Positions 1-9,167 of a stretch of DNA of 64,000 nt are shown one piece after another. The notes under the pieces were generated by a model. That model had not been told where the DNA came from, searched no databases, and saw only the letters and a list, made by a program, of their open reading frames with translations. The first letter of the stretch is position 1; the number at the start of each line of letters is the position of its first letter. Source of the stretch: JACOMY01 sp046233115 (GTDB lineage Bacteria; Pseudomonadota; Alphaproteobacteria; Kiloniellales; JACOMY01); assembly GCA_046233115.1 (NCBI GenBank), contig JBJXHM010000009.1, positions 124,001-188,000 on the forward strand, in the 5' to 3' direction. Position numbers and translations under genes: made by a program.

Positions 1-79
1 GGATTGCCGCTCCCGCTGCATCCAGTTCGCCGTCGGCGTAGCCGTTCAGCAGCACCCAGTCCTCTTCGCCGATCGTCAT
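1..79 (-). CDS. Probable anti-sigma factor, N-terminal fragment cut by the window edge
   Basis: Only the first 26 codons are present. The ATG lies 3 bases after the stop of the ECF sigma gene, so the two are co-transcribed. The visible N-terminus (MTIGEEDWVLLNGYADGELD) has the short acidic 'xLxxYxDGEL' look of ECF anti-sigma factors, where this segment begins the cytoplasmic sigma-binding domain. The rest, including any membrane segment, lies outside the window. The call rests on context plus this short motif. Confidence 0.6.
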   Translation of the reverse strand, partial: MTIGEEDWVLLNGYADGELDAAGAAI

Positions 80-82
80 GCC

Positions 83-595
83 CTACCTTCGCTTCGCTGC
101 AACGGCGCGGCCATCTCCCTCCTTGGGGGAGATCCGTGCCAGAAGGGCCTGCCGCGCACGGCTGACCCGGCTCATGATCGTGCCCTTGGGCACTTCCAGG
201 ACCGCCGCCGCCTCGGCGTAGGAGAGGCCCATGATGTCCACCAGAAAGAGGATCTCGCGCTCGCGGGGGTTCAAGGCCTCGAAAGCGCGGCGCAGCAGCG
301 CCGAATCCTCGACCGTCAGTCCCGACGCTCGTCCTGTGCCCTCTAGACGTGTCAGGGCCTGCGCATATTCCCTGCGCACCCGTCTTTTCCGCAATTCGTC
401 GAACGAGAGGTTGCGGATGATCCGGAACATCCAGGGCTTGAGGCTCGTCAGCTCCTCTGGCGCCGTCCCGCTCCTGATCGCACGCTCGATGGCGTCGCCG
501 ACGAGATCCTCGGCGTCCTGATCGCTGTCTGCCAGGGTGCGTGCGTAGGCCCGCAGGTCCGGCAGAAGCTGCGTTATCAGCGGCCAGACGTCCAT
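83..595 (-). CDS. ECF-family RNA polymerase sigma factor
   Basis: 170-residue sigma-70 family protein of ECF size. Region 2 spans about residues 12-75 (AEDLVGDAIERAI, then PWMFRIIRNLSFDELRKRR, the -10 recognition helix and basic tail). Region 4 spans about 108-155 (LNPREREILFLVDIMGLSYAEAAAVL...GTIMSRVSRAR), a helix-turn-helix for the -35 element. Regions 1 and 3 are absent, as in ECF factors. It is followed after 3 bases by a probable anti-sigma gene, so activity is probably controlled by partner release. It is divergent from the cyclase gene at 669. The regulon cannot be deduced. Confidence 0.9.
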   Translation of the reverse strand: MDVWPLITQLLPDLRAYARTLADSDQDAEDLVGDAIERAIRSGTAPEELTSLKPWMFRIIRNLSFDELRKRRVRREYAQALTRLEGTGRASGLTVEDSALLRRAFEALNPREREILFLVDIMGLSYAEAAAVLEVPKGTIMSRVSRARQALLARISPKEGDGRAVAAKRR

Positions 596-668
596 GATAC
601 CCTAGATGCCCAAGATGAGGGTCCGACGCAAGCGCCGCTGGACGGCGACGGGGGAGTGAGGGAGGGCG

Positions 669-2033
669 ATGACGACTTTTGCCGAGCAGGCGCGGGCGGG
701 CCTGGGGCTCGAACGGGACGAAGAGCCGGCGCGCGCCTTCGCCCGCCAGGCGCTGGAGCGCGACAAGCGCCAGGCCCTGGATCTGGCGGTCCGCTCGCGC
801 TGGGCCGCCCTGGCGGTGATCGCCTGCCTGCTGCCGTTCATCAATTCCAGCTGGGAGGTGGTCTACTACGAGGTGTTGCTGCTGGGTTTCGCCGCCATCG
901 GCTGGGCGCAGCGCCGCCTGGGTCGGGTCGGACAGTCGCGCGCGGAGCTCACCCTGATCTACAGCGACCTGCTGCTCATGACTCTGGTCTGCATTGCGCC
1001 CAATCCCTTCTCGACGGTCGATTGGCCGCTGGCGATGCAGTACCGCTTCGACAACTTCATCTATTTCTTCGTGCTGCTGGCCGGCGCCACCCTGGCCTAC
1101 TCCTGGCGCACGGTCTTTGCCATGGGGCTCTGGGTGGCGATCATCTGGATCGGCGGGGTCGTGGTGATCGCGTACTTCTCCGAGGCGCCGCCGACGGACA
1201 ATCCTCTGTCGCAGATCTTTCCCGACAATGCGCGAATGGCGGCCCTCCTCGATCCCTTCAGCCTGCGCTTGGAGGTGCGGGCCCAGGAGGTCGTCGTTTT
1301 CGCCATCGTGGCCGCGATCCTGGGGCTGACGGTGCACCGCTCGAACCGCCTGCTGCTGGGCCACGCCGTGCTGGAGCGCGAGCGCGCGAACCTCGCCCGC
1401 TACTTCTCGCCCAACGTGGTGGAGGAGCTGTCGCACAACGACGAGCCCTTGAAGCAGGTCCGCAACCAGACCGTCGCCGTGCTCTTCGTCGACATCGTCG
1501 GCTTTACCGCCTTCGCCGCCGGGCGCAGTCCGGAAGAGGTGATCCGCACCCTGCGGTCCTTTCACGGCCTGATGGAGCGCGAGGTCTTTCGCCATCAGGG
1601 CACCCTGGACAAGTACCTGGGCGACGGCCTGATGGCGACCTTCGGCACCCCCAGCAGCAGCGGCCGGGACGCGAGCAACGCACTGGCCTGCGCCGCGGCC
1701 ATGGGCGAGGCCCTGGCGGGCCTGAACCGGGAGCGCGAGGCCGCCGGCGATCCGCCGATCCGGGCCGGCTTCGGCCTGCACTACGGGCCGGTGGTGCTGG
1801 GCGACATCGGCTCCAGCCGCCTGGAGTTCGCGGTGATCGGCAACACGGTGAACGTCGCCAGCCGGCTGGAAAGCCTGACCCGTCCGCTGGGCGTTCGCCT
1901 GGCGGTCAGCGCCGACCTGATCGAGCAGGCGCGCGGCGAGGGCTGCGAGGCGGCGCTGCTGGCCGGTCTGGAAGAGCGTGGGCAGCAGCCGATCCGCGGG
2001 CTGGAAGAGCCCATGACCCTCTGGGTGCGGTGA
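669..2033 (+). CDS. Membrane-bound class III adenylate/guanylate cyclase
   Basis: 454 residues. The N-terminal half carries about five to six hydrophobic segments (roughly residues 44-60, 65-80, 97-111, 128-145, 150-170, 205-222). A linker follows, then a class III cyclase catalytic domain at about 265-440. The metal-binding aspartates are D275 (VLFVDIVGFT) and D319 (KYLGDGLMATFG); the transition-state pair is N395/R399 (NTVNVASRLE). It probably makes cAMP in response to a membrane signal. An upstream sequence rich in GGGAGGG supports the start at 669. Which nucleotide is used cannot be settled by eye. Confidence 0.9.
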   Translation: MTTFAEQARAGLGLERDEEPARAFARQALERDKRQALDLAVRSRWAALAVIACLLPFINSSWEVVYYEVLLLGFAAIGWAQRRLGRVGQSRAELTLIYSDLLLMTLVCIAPNPFSTVDWPLAMQYRFDNFIYFFVLLAGATLAYSWRTVFAMGLWVAIIWIGGVVVIAYFSEAPPTDNPLSQIFPDNARMAALLDPFSLRLEVRAQEVVVFAIVAAILGLTVHRSNRLLLGHAVLERERANLARYFSPNVVEELSHNDEPLKQVRNQTVAVLFVDIVGFTAFAAGRSPEEVIRTLRSFHGLMEREVFRHQGTLDKYLGDGLMATFGTPSSSGRDASNALACAAAMGEALAGLNREREAAGDPPIRAGFGLHYGPVVLGDIGSSRLEFAVIGNTVNVASRLESLTRPLGVRLAVSADLIEQARGEGCEAALLAGLEERGQQPIRGLEEPMTLWVR

Positions 2034-2039
2034 AAGGGG

Positions 2040-3041
2040 CTATTGCGGAGCCGGCACCAGGTCCTTGTGGCGCGGGCGCTGGCTGAAGACGCTCATCAGG
2101 TGCCAGCCATAGGTGCCGGCACCGGGACGGGCACTGGCCAGCTCGGCGGCGCCGATCGGGGCCAGCCTGGCGGAGAGCGCGGGCTCCAGGAAGAAGCCGA
2201 CCGAGTGCCTGTGGACACCGTGATCGACCACGCGGTGTGGCGTAGCCGGAATCGCGCCCTCGGTCATCACCGAGAGCACGTCGCCCAGATGGACCGAGAG
2301 GCTGTTGGCGCGTAGCGGCACCGGGCGCCAGCTTCCGTCCGGGGCCTCCACTTCGAGGCCGGGAGTCTCCTGCCACAGCAGCGAGAGGCCGGAGGCGTCG
2401 TGGTGCCGGCCGGCGGCCAGGACCTTGCCATCTTGAGTCAGCCGCATCTCGGGCGCCTTCTCGGCCGATAGGGCACCGGCCGGCGGCTGGGGATAGTTCA
2501 GCAGCCTGAGGGTGGAGTTGCCGCCGGTGAAACGGGCCTTGAAGTCCTCTTCCTCGAAGCCGGCGGCCCGGCCGACCGACAGCATGATCTGTTCGGCCAC
2601 CGCGCCCAGCTCGCGATAGTGGCGGACCATCAGCGCGCGCCAGCCCGCCGCCGGCTCCGGATCCGGCCAGATATTGGTCTCGGCGAAGATCTCCATGCCC
2701 GGGATCGGCGGGCCTGCGACCGGCGCCTCCGGGCCGATGTCGAAGAACTCGTTGTGGGCCCAGCCCTCGGGATCGAAGGCGCAGACGTAGCCGCGGTAGA
2801 TGCGTTTGCCTTCCGGTTCGACCGCCCGCGTCGCCACAGCACGCTTGGCCTCCGTCGGCAGGTCGAAGAAGCTCAGCAGCGTGCGCGTGCGGGCGTCGAG
2901 GTCCGCCGCGCCGGGAAATCCGGCGACGACGAAGCCGCCTTCCCGCTCCACGGCTGCCAGGATCGCGCGATCGACCGCGGCCCTTGCCGCCGGCTCGTCG
3001 CCGAACAGGGCGGCAATGTCGATGGTGATGAGTTCAGGCAT
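2040..3041 (-). CDS. Isopenicillin N synthase-like 2-oxoglutarate/Fe(II) oxygenase
   Basis: 333-residue soluble protein with the DIOX_N plus 2OG-Fe(II) oxygenase architecture of the isopenicillin-N-synthase/flavonoid-dioxygenase family. The N-terminal part is about residues 5-120. The jelly-roll core carries the facial triad H213-x-D215 (GRHHDASG) and H269 (ATPHRVVD). R278-x-S280 (HRHSVGFFLEP) is the expected 2-oxoglutarate carboxylate clamp. Substrate unknown. It is convergent with the cyclase and stands apart from the efflux genes by about 70 bases. All three iron ligands are present, so activity is expected. Confidence 0.88.
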   Translation of the reverse strand: MPELITIDIAALFGDEPAARAAVDRAILAAVEREGGFVVAGFPGAADLDARTRTLLSFFDLPTEAKRAVATRAVEPEGKRIYRGYVCAFDPEGWAHNEFFDIGPEAPVAGPPIPGMEIFAETNIWPDPEPAAGWRALMVRHYRELGAVAEQIMLSVGRAAGFEEEDFKARFTGGNSTLRLLNYPQPPAGALSAEKAPEMRLTQDGKVLAAGRHHDASGLSLLWQETPGLEVEAPDGSWRPVPLRANSLSVHLGDVLSVMTEGAIPATPHRVVDHGVHRHSVGFFLEPALSARLAPIGAAELASARPGAGTYGWHLMSVFSQRPRHKDLVPAPQ

Positions 3042-3113
3042 GCTTCCTCTCCAAGCCGGATGACGGGATCTTCACTCGAACCGCCGAAGGTTGCAATCGG
3101 CTGACGCAGGGAG

Positions 3114-6100
3114 CTAGCCGCCTTTCGGCTCGTCCAGGAAGTCGTAGAAGTCCGGCAGCGGCTCTTCTGCGAGCGCGCTGTCCGGTTTGATGCGGAAAAA
3201 GAGGGCGTAGAGCACCGGCACCACCACCAGGGTGAGGATGGTGCCTAGCGCCAGCCCCGAAGCGATGACACAGGCCAGCGAGTAGAACAGCGGGTCGCGC
3301 ACCAGGATGATCGGCAGCACGCCCAGCACCGTGGTGATGGCCGACATCATGATCGGGCGGAAGCGCGAGACGGTGGCGGCGATGACCGCCTCGAAGGCGT
3401 CGAAGGTGGTCTGCCGTTCGACGTCGATCCGGTCGATCAGCACGATGCCGTTGTTGATGATGACCCCTGCCAGGCTGAGGAACCCCAGGATCGAGAAGAA
3501 GTCGAAGGGCGCGCGCAGGACCAGCAGCCCGACGATGGCGCCGGCGAAGGCCATCGGAATCGTCAGGAAGATGATCGTCGGCCGGCGGTAGGAATTGAAC
3601 TGCCAGGTCAGCAGCAGGAAGATGCCCAGGATGCAGGCCGGCAGCGGCCCGAACAGCTTCTCGTTGGACTCCTCCGAACTCTCGATCTCGCCGCCGATCT
3701 CGATCTTGTAGCCCGCTGGCAGATCCAGCGCGGCCAGGTCGTCCTGCATCGCTGCCACGAGCTGCGTCGCCTGCAGGGTCCGGTGCTTGGTGGAGACGGT
3801 GACCGTCTTCTGCTGGTTGTAGCGGGCGATGCGGCTGAACTGCCAGATGCCGCGGGCTTCGGCGATCTGGGTCAGCGGCACGCTGCTGTTTTTGGCCGAG
3901 GAGAAGACATTGACGTTCCAGAGGTCGCCCAGGGTTTCGCGCGCGCTCTCCTCGGCGCGCACGATGATCGGGATCGCCTGGTCGCCCTGGCGGAACTCGG
4001 TGACGTTGCGGCCGTCGAGAAAGGCCTCCAGCGAGAGCGCGATGTCTTCCGAGGTGATGCCGGCGCGCCGGGCGCGAGACTGGTCGATGATCACCTGCAC
4101 CTGCAGGACCTTGTTTTCCCAGTCGTTGTGCACGAAGGCGATGCCGGGGAGGTTGTTCAGATCGCCCGCGAGCCGGCGGCCCTTCTCGAACAGGATCTCG
4201 GCATCGGGGCCGCTCAGCCGGAACTCGACCAGGCCGGGCTCCGATCCGCCCAGCCACATCTCCTTCACCCTGGCGTTCACGTCGGGATAGTTGGCGTCGA
4301 GATAGTCCTGCAGCCGGGCGGTCAGGACCGGGGCCTGGTCCGCGCGCTCGGTGTTCACGATCATGAAGGCGACGTTGGAGGCCGGATCGACCGGGGAGAG
4401 CGAGAGGAAGAAGCGGGGGCCGCCGGTGCCGACATAGGCGATGGAGCTCTCGACCTCCGGGTTGATCTCCTTGTCGGAGAGCCATTCGGTAAAGGATTCA
4501 ACCGTGTCGCGGGTCGCGGTGATGCGATAGCCGGCCGGCAGGTCGATGTAGACCAGGACCTGATTGCGCTCGCTGGTACCGAAGAAGCTCTTGACCAGGC
4601 CCGATCCGGCAACACCCGCCCCGGCAAGCAGCACCAGGGTGAGTGCGATGACTGCCAAGCGCCAGCGCAGCGCCAGCCGCAGCAATTGGGTGAAGGCCTG
4701 GGTGAAGCGGTTGGGCTTGGGCGGCACCGTCTCCGCCTCTCCCTCTGCTTCGCCCCCTGCCGTCGGCTCAGCCTTGACCTTCATGAACCAGAAGCAGAGC
4801 GAGGGCACCATGTACATCGCCAGGAACCAGGAGCCCAGCAGCAGGATGGTGACCACCATCGGCAGCGAGAAGACGTACTCGCCGGTCTGGCCGGTCACCA
4901 GGAACATCGGCGCGAAGGCCAGGATGGTGGTGAGTGAGGAGGTCAGCAGCGGCACCGCCATGCTGCGGCCGGAGGCCAGGGCCGCGGCCTTGCGCTCCTC
5001 GCCGCGTTCCAGGCGGCTGCGAATGTCCTCCGCCACGACGATGGCGTTGTCCACCAGCATGCCGAGCGCGACGATGGCGGAGATGATCGAGACCCGCTCC
5101 AGCTCGATGCCGATCGGGGCCATCATCAGCAGCCCCAGCAGCATGGTGATCGGCACGAAGGAGCCGACGATGAGGCCGGTGCGCAGGCCGAGGAACAGCA
5201 TGACCACGACCAGCACGATGGCCAGGGTCTGGTAGACGTTGGAGAGCGCGCCGTCGACCGCGACCACCACCAGGTCAGGCTGGAAGGTGGCGTAGTCCAG
5301 CACGAAACCGATCGGCAGCTCGTTCTCGATCTGGTCGAGCAGCAGGGTCAGCTCCTTGCCGAAGGCGACGCTGTTGACGCCCGGCGTGATCGAGACCGAG
5401 ATCACGATCGCCGGCACGCCGTTGTAGTAGGCCAGCGCCAGCGGCGGGTCCTTGTAGGAGCGTTCGATCTCGACCAGGTCGCGCAGCGGCACCAGTGTGG
5501 TGCCGTCCTTCGAGGGGATCAGCGCCTGGCGGATGTCGGCCAGCGACTCGAAGTTGCCGCTGGCCCGCATGGTGACCTCCTGGCCGTCGACGTCGAGATG
5601 GCCGCCGGGCAGCACCACGTTCTGCTGCTTTAGCGCGGTGATCAGGTCGGCGGTCGAAACCCCGGCCTGCGCCAGCTTGGCGTTGGAGAACTTGAGGGTG
5701 ACCTCTTCGTCCTGCACGCCGTAGAGCTCGACCTTGCGGATGCCTTCCAGGACGTAGAGGCGGTCACGGATGTCCTGGGCGACCTGGCGCATCTCCTCCA
5801 GGCTGAAGCCGTCGGCCCAGAGCGCGACCGTGGCGATGGCGGTCAGGCCGAACTCGTCGTTCACGAAGGGGCCGACGGTACCGGGCGGCAGGCTGCGTGC
5901 CAGGTCGTCCATGCGGTTGCGCAGGCGCTTCCAGATCTCCGGCAAGTCGTTGTACTCGTCGCGCGTCTCGGCGTGGATCACCACCTGGCCGGTCTTGGTG
6001 TCGGAGGTGATCTCGTCGATCTCCGGCATGGTGCGGATCTCGGCCTCGATGTGCCGGGTGATGAGCTGCTCCATCTCCTCCGGCGGCATGCCGGGGAAGA

Positions 6101-6251
6101 AGGCGGAGACCACCGCCTCGCGGATCACGATCGGTGGGTCTTCCTGACGGGGAAAATCGAGAAAGCTCCAGACGCCGCCCAGGATGATCAGCAGGATGAC
6201 TGCGATCGTGGTGCGCGAGTTGTTCAGCGAGAAGCGGGTGATGCCTTCCAT
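3114..6251 (-). CDS. RND efflux transporter permease (AcrB/HAE1-like)
   Basis: 1045 residues, full length for an inner-membrane RND pump. It begins with TM1 after a short cytoplasmic start (NNSRTTIAVILLIILGGVWS) and shows two repeats of one TM, a large periplasmic loop and five TMs. The TM4 signature LGMLVDNAIVVAEDI keeps the first aspartate of the AcrB proton relay and has Asn at the second. The TM10 equivalent reads GVIINNGIVLIDRI without the AcrB lysine; this pattern is usual in a large RND subgroup. The adaptor gene lies 15 bases upstream. No outer-membrane channel gene is adjacent, so it probably uses a shared TolC-like protein. Confidence 0.95.
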   Translation of the reverse strand: MEGITRFSLNNSRTTIAVILLIILGGVWSFLDFPRQEDPPIVIREAVVSAFFPGMPPEEMEQLITRHIEAEIRTMPEIDEITSDTKTGQVVIHAETRDEYNDLPEIWKRLRNRMDDLARSLPPGTVGPFVNDEFGLTAIATVALWADGFSLEEMRQVAQDIRDRLYVLEGIRKVELYGVQDEEVTLKFSNAKLAQAGVSTADLITALKQQNVVLPGGHLDVDGQEVTMRASGNFESLADIRQALIPSKDGTTLVPLRDLVEIERSYKDPPLALAYYNGVPAIVISVSITPGVNSVAFGKELTLLLDQIENELPIGFVLDYATFQPDLVVVAVDGALSNVYQTLAIVLVVVMLFLGLRTGLIVGSFVPITMLLGLLMMAPIGIELERVSIISAIVALGMLVDNAIVVAEDIRSRLERGEERKAAALASGRSMAVPLLTSSLTTILAFAPMFLVTGQTGEYVFSLPMVVTILLLGSWFLAMYMVPSLCFWFMKVKAEPTAGGEAEGEAETVPPKPNRFTQAFTQLLRLALRWRLAVIALTLVLLAGAGVAGSGLVKSFFGTSERNQVLVYIDLPAGYRITATRDTVESFTEWLSDKEINPEVESSIAYVGTGGPRFFLSLSPVDPASNVAFMIVNTERADQAPVLTARLQDYLDANYPDVNARVKEMWLGGSEPGLVEFRLSGPDAEILFEKGRRLAGDLNNLPGIAFVHNDWENKVLQVQVIIDQSRARRAGITSEDIALSLEAFLDGRNVTEFRQGDQAIPIIVRAEESARETLGDLWNVNVFSSAKNSSVPLTQIAEARGIWQFSRIARYNQQKTVTVSTKHRTLQATQLVAAMQDDLAALDLPAGYKIEIGGEIESSEESNEKLFGPLPACILGIFLLLTWQFNSYRRPTIIFLTIPMAFAGAIVGLLVLRAPFDFFSILGFLSLAGVIINNGIVLIDRIDVERQTTFDAFEAVIAATVSRFRPIMMSAITTVLGVLPIILVRDPLFYSLACVIASGLALGTILTLVVVPVLYALFFRIKPDSALAEEPLPDFYDFLDEPKGG

Positions 6252-6266
6252 GGCGCGGCTCCCGCT

Positions 6267-7352
6267 CTAGGGCTGGCCCATCAGGCGCACTTCCTGTCCG
6301 TCTTGCAGGAAGGAGACACCGGCCGTAGCGATGATGTCGCCGGCCTCGAGGCCTGCGCGCACCAGCACCAGGTTGTCCTGAACGCCGCCGCCGGCCACCG
6401 GCTGCTTGTGCACGGTGGAGCTGTCGGGGTCATAGACGAAGACGTAGCCCTTGCTGGGCTCCTCGCCCGGCAGGACCGCCGACAGCGGGATGAGAAAGGC
6501 CTCCTCGCCGGTCTCCTGGGCCAGGATCAGCTCCACCGTCGCCGACATGCCGGGCCGGACCGAGGGCGGCGACTCCTCCAGGGTCAGCACCACCTCGAAG
6601 GTGTTGGCCTCGTTGGCGGCCGAGGAGATCTCGGTGATCCTTCCGTCGACCGCGCCAATGGACTGGTTGGCGAAGACCGCGAGACCCGGAAGGCCCAGCT
6701 CGATCTCGCCGACCACGGTTTCGGGCGCATTGATCGCCACCTCCATGGCTTCTTCGATGTAGGCCTCGAACACGGTCTCGCCGCGCGTCACCTCCTGGAA
6801 GGGCTCGACCATGCGCTTGGCGATGACCCCTTCGAAGGGGGCTCGCAGCACGGTCTTCTCCAGGTCGCGCTTGGCCAGGTTCAAACGCGATTCGGCATAG
6901 CGCAACTGGTTGACGGCGCTGTCGTAGGCGGCTTGCGACTGGTCCAGCGCGGCCTTGGCGACCCAGCCCTTGGCATGGAGCTGGCGCTGGCGATCGAGAT
7001 CGGTGGTCTTCTCGTTGAGCTCGGCCTGGGCCCGCCCCAGGTCGGCCTCGGTCGATTCGACGTTGAGCTGGTAGGGGGCTGGGTCGAGGGTCGCCAGGAC
7101 CGCACCGCGGGTGATGCGGTCTCCCTGTGCGACCATGACCTCGCGGGTGTTGCCGGCGACCTCGAAGGCGAGGTTGGAGATATCGACCGCACGCACCACG
7201 CCAGGGAAACTGCGAAGCTGCCCGGAACTGCGGTCGACCACCTCCATCGAGCGGATTGCGCGGACGACCTTCTTCTGCTCTGGCGGCGCCTGTTCGTCGC
7301 AGCCGGCCAGGCCAATACACGTAAGTACTGAAAGAACGAGAATCAGTCGCAC
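6267..7352 (-). CDS. RND efflux periplasmic adaptor lipoprotein (AcrA/MexE-like)
   Basis: Membrane fusion protein paired with the RND permease. From a GTG at 7352 the product begins MRLILVLSVLTCIGLAGC, a textbook lipoprotein signal with lipobox LAGC, and an AGGAGG lies 12 bases upstream. An in-frame TTG at 7424 would add 24 residues before the signal, so the shorter start was chosen. After the lipid anchor come the barrel-sandwich strand (GQLRSFPGVVRAVDIS), an alpha-hairpin (about residues 85-150, VAKAALDQSQAAYDSAVNQL) and the beta-barrel and membrane-proximal domains. It bridges pump and outer-membrane channel. Confidence 0.92.
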   Translation of the reverse strand: MRLILVLSVLTCIGLAGCDEQAPPEQKKVVRAIRSMEVVDRSSGQLRSFPGVVRAVDISNLAFEVAGNTREVMVAQGDRITRGAVLATLDPAPYQLNVESTEADLGRAQAELNEKTTDLDRQRQLHAKGWVAKAALDQSQAAYDSAVNQLRYAESRLNLAKRDLEKTVLRAPFEGVIAKRMVEPFQEVTRGETVFEAYIEEAMEVAINAPETVVGEIELGLPGLAVFANQSIGAVDGRITEISSAANEANTFEVVLTLEESPPSVRPGMSATVELILAQETGEEAFLIPLSAVLPGEEPSKGYVFVYDPDSSTVHKQPVAGGGVQDNLVLVRAGLEAGDIIATAGVSFLQDGQEVRLMGQP

Positions 7353-7464
7353 AGCCTGTAGGAGCCTCCTGACATCTTGCCAAGAGAATCCTACAGCGCC
7401 GTTTCGCGCGAATAAACCGTTCAATGGGTCAGGGTTACTTCCACAAAGGGGGAAGCGGAACAGG

Positions 7465-7809
7465 TCAGCGGATCATGTAGACTTTCCGGACCGTCTCCTC
7501 GACCACGCAGGTGCCGGTCCAACCGGAGGGGAAGAAGGCGATGGTATCCGGCACGATCTCGATGACCTCGCCGCCCTCGCTGGTGTAGGTGCAGCGGCCC
7601 TCCAGGAAGTGGCAGAACTCGTCCCGCTCCACCTTGCAGGCCCAGGTGCCGGGCGTGCAGACCCAGATGCCGCACTCGCTGGAGCCGTCGGCATTGCGGT
7701 GCAGGAGCACGCCGGAGGTCTTTGATTCTCCCTCCAGCATGGTCGGGATGACGCCCCAGTCCTTCAGGTCCCCGACCTGGCGCGGCTGGTTCAGCTTGGC
7801 AACGGACAT
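7465..7809 (-). CDS. Cupin-domain protein (DUF861/EutQ-like small cupin)
   Basis: 114 residues from the ATG at 7809, 5 bases after the glycosyltransferase stop. A single small beta-barrel: GIWVCTPGTWACKV, then DEFCHFLEGRCTYTSEGG and DTIAFFPSGWTGTCVVEETVRKVYMI, the pattern of the DUF861/EutQ cupin family. Only one histidine (in EFCHFLEG) is left of the usual metal site, so a metal-dependent enzyme is doubtful and small-molecule binding is as likely. It is the last gene of the ABC importer-glycosyltransferase operon; its role there is unknown. Confidence 0.82.
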   Translation of the reverse strand: MSVAKLNQPRQVGDLKDWGVIPTMLEGESKTSGVLLHRNADGSSECGIWVCTPGTWACKVERDEFCHFLEGRCTYTSEGGEVIEIVPDTIAFFPSGWTGTCVVEETVRKVYMIR

Positions 7810-7814
7810 GGTCT

Positions 7815-9107
7815 CTAGCCCTCCAGCAGGCTGACCAGAACCTTGGCGGCCTTCTCGGTCCCGCGCTGGCTCTGCATATGCGCCTTGGCCTTGGCCAGCC
7901 GCTCGTGCATGGCCTGATCGGTCAGCAGGGTCTCGATGGCGGCCGCCAGTTCTGCCTCGGTCCAGTTCGCGCGGTGCATCTTCAGGCCGTGGCCGGTCTC
8001 CTGCACCCGGGTCGCGTTGTCGTGGCCGTCCCAGACATAGGGCATGATGATCGCCGGCTTGCCGAAGTAGAGGCACTCGGTGAAGGAGTTGTTGCCGCCG
8101 TGGTGGATGACGGCGTCGACCTGGGCGATGACCGAGGGCTGCGGGTACCACTTGTCCAGGTGCACGTTGGGCGGCGGCGCCTCATAGTCGTCCAGGTAGT
8201 CGCCGACATTGACCAGCGCGCGGACCGGCAGTTTGCCCAGGCAGGCGATCAGCCGCTTCAGCAGGGCGGTGTCACCCGATCCCAGCGAGCCGAAGGAGAG
8301 GTAGATCAGCGGCTTGCCCTGGTTGGCAGCGAAGGCCGGGATCTCGTAGGCCGCCTCGCTCCTGACGCAGCCTTCCAGGTACTGGAAGCGGGCCGGGTCC
8401 AGCGGCTGGGAGCGCTTGAACATCACCGGCTCGGGATAGAGCAGCAGGTTCATGGAGGGCGAGGCCTCGAAGAACTGTCCGGGCGGATAGGGCGCCTCCC
8501 CGCACTCCTCCAGAAAGCGGTTGAAATCCGCGTGGATCGGCCCGACCACCTCGTTGAAGCGGGTCTCGAAGGCCTCGAAGCAGGCCTTGTCGGTCTCGCC
8601 GCAGCCGGAGAGGTGCGGCGGGATTTCGGGATCGGGGATCTCGTTCTCGGAGCAGGAGATGATGCGCACCCAGGGCCGCCCCTTCTCCTCGCAGAAGCGC
8701 TTGATCGCCGGGAAGAGGATCACGTTGTCGACGCAGACCATGTCGGGGTCGAGTTCGGCCAGGGTGCTCGGCAGGGTCTTCTCGGCCCAGACCGAGGTGG
8801 AGACGATGGCCTCCCAGCAGTCCTTCACGTAGGTGTCGATCTGCTCGTAGGGCGACTTATTGAAATTCGGGATGTGGCCGTTGATGAAGTCGGACCAGTA
8901 CTTGGCCATCTCCTCCGGCTCCATCGGCTCCGACATCGGCACCGGATACTCCTTGAAGCCATAGCCCTCGAAGACCCCGGTGAAACCCGGGTCGCAGAGG
9001 AAGACGGCGCGGTGGCCCAGCGCCTCGCAGGCCTGTGCGATGCCGACCGAGTTGAGTGCCGGCCCGAAGGCGGCTTCGGGGAAGAAAGCGATGGTCTTGC
9101 CGGTCAT
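7815..9107 (-). CDS. UDP-sugar glycosyltransferase, family GT1 (MGT/UGT type)
   Basis: 430 residues, two Rossmann-like domains (GT-B). The N-terminal acceptor domain begins KTIAFFPEAAFGPALNSVGIAQACEAL; the C-terminal donor domain starts near LIYLSFGSLGSGD (268-280). The UGT signature is at about 333-365: H335-H336-G-G-N-N-S then ECLYFGKPAIIMPYVWDGHD. The family moves a hexose from UDP-sugar to a small hydrophobic or macrolide-like acceptor. It lies 60 bases downstream of a polyamine-type ABC operon and directly upstream of a cupin, an unusual setting. No signal peptide; cytoplasmic. Acceptor unknown. Confidence 0.88.
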   Translation of the reverse strand: MTGKTIAFFPEAAFGPALNSVGIAQACEALGHRAVFLCDPGFTGVFEGYGFKEYPVPMSEPMEPEEMAKYWSDFINGHIPNFNKSPYEQIDTYVKDCWEAIVSTSVWAEKTLPSTLAELDPDMVCVDNVILFPAIKRFCEEKGRPWVRIISCSENEIPDPEIPPHLSGCGETDKACFEAFETRFNEVVGPIHADFNRFLEECGEAPYPPGQFFEASPSMNLLLYPEPVMFKRSQPLDPARFQYLEGCVRSEAAYEIPAFAANQGKPLIYLSFGSLGSGDTALLKRLIACLGKLPVRALVNVGDYLDDYEAPPPNVHLDKWYPQPSVIAQVDAVIHHGGNNSFTECLYFGKPAIIMPYVWDGHDNATRVQETGHGLKMHRANWTEAELAAAIETLLTDQAMHERLAKAKAHMQSQRGTEKAAKVLVSLLEG

Positions 9108-9167
9108 GAAGGTCCTCCTTGTCGGTCTCCAATATGGGGGCTGTCGCCTGGGTCGGCCAAGGGCCGC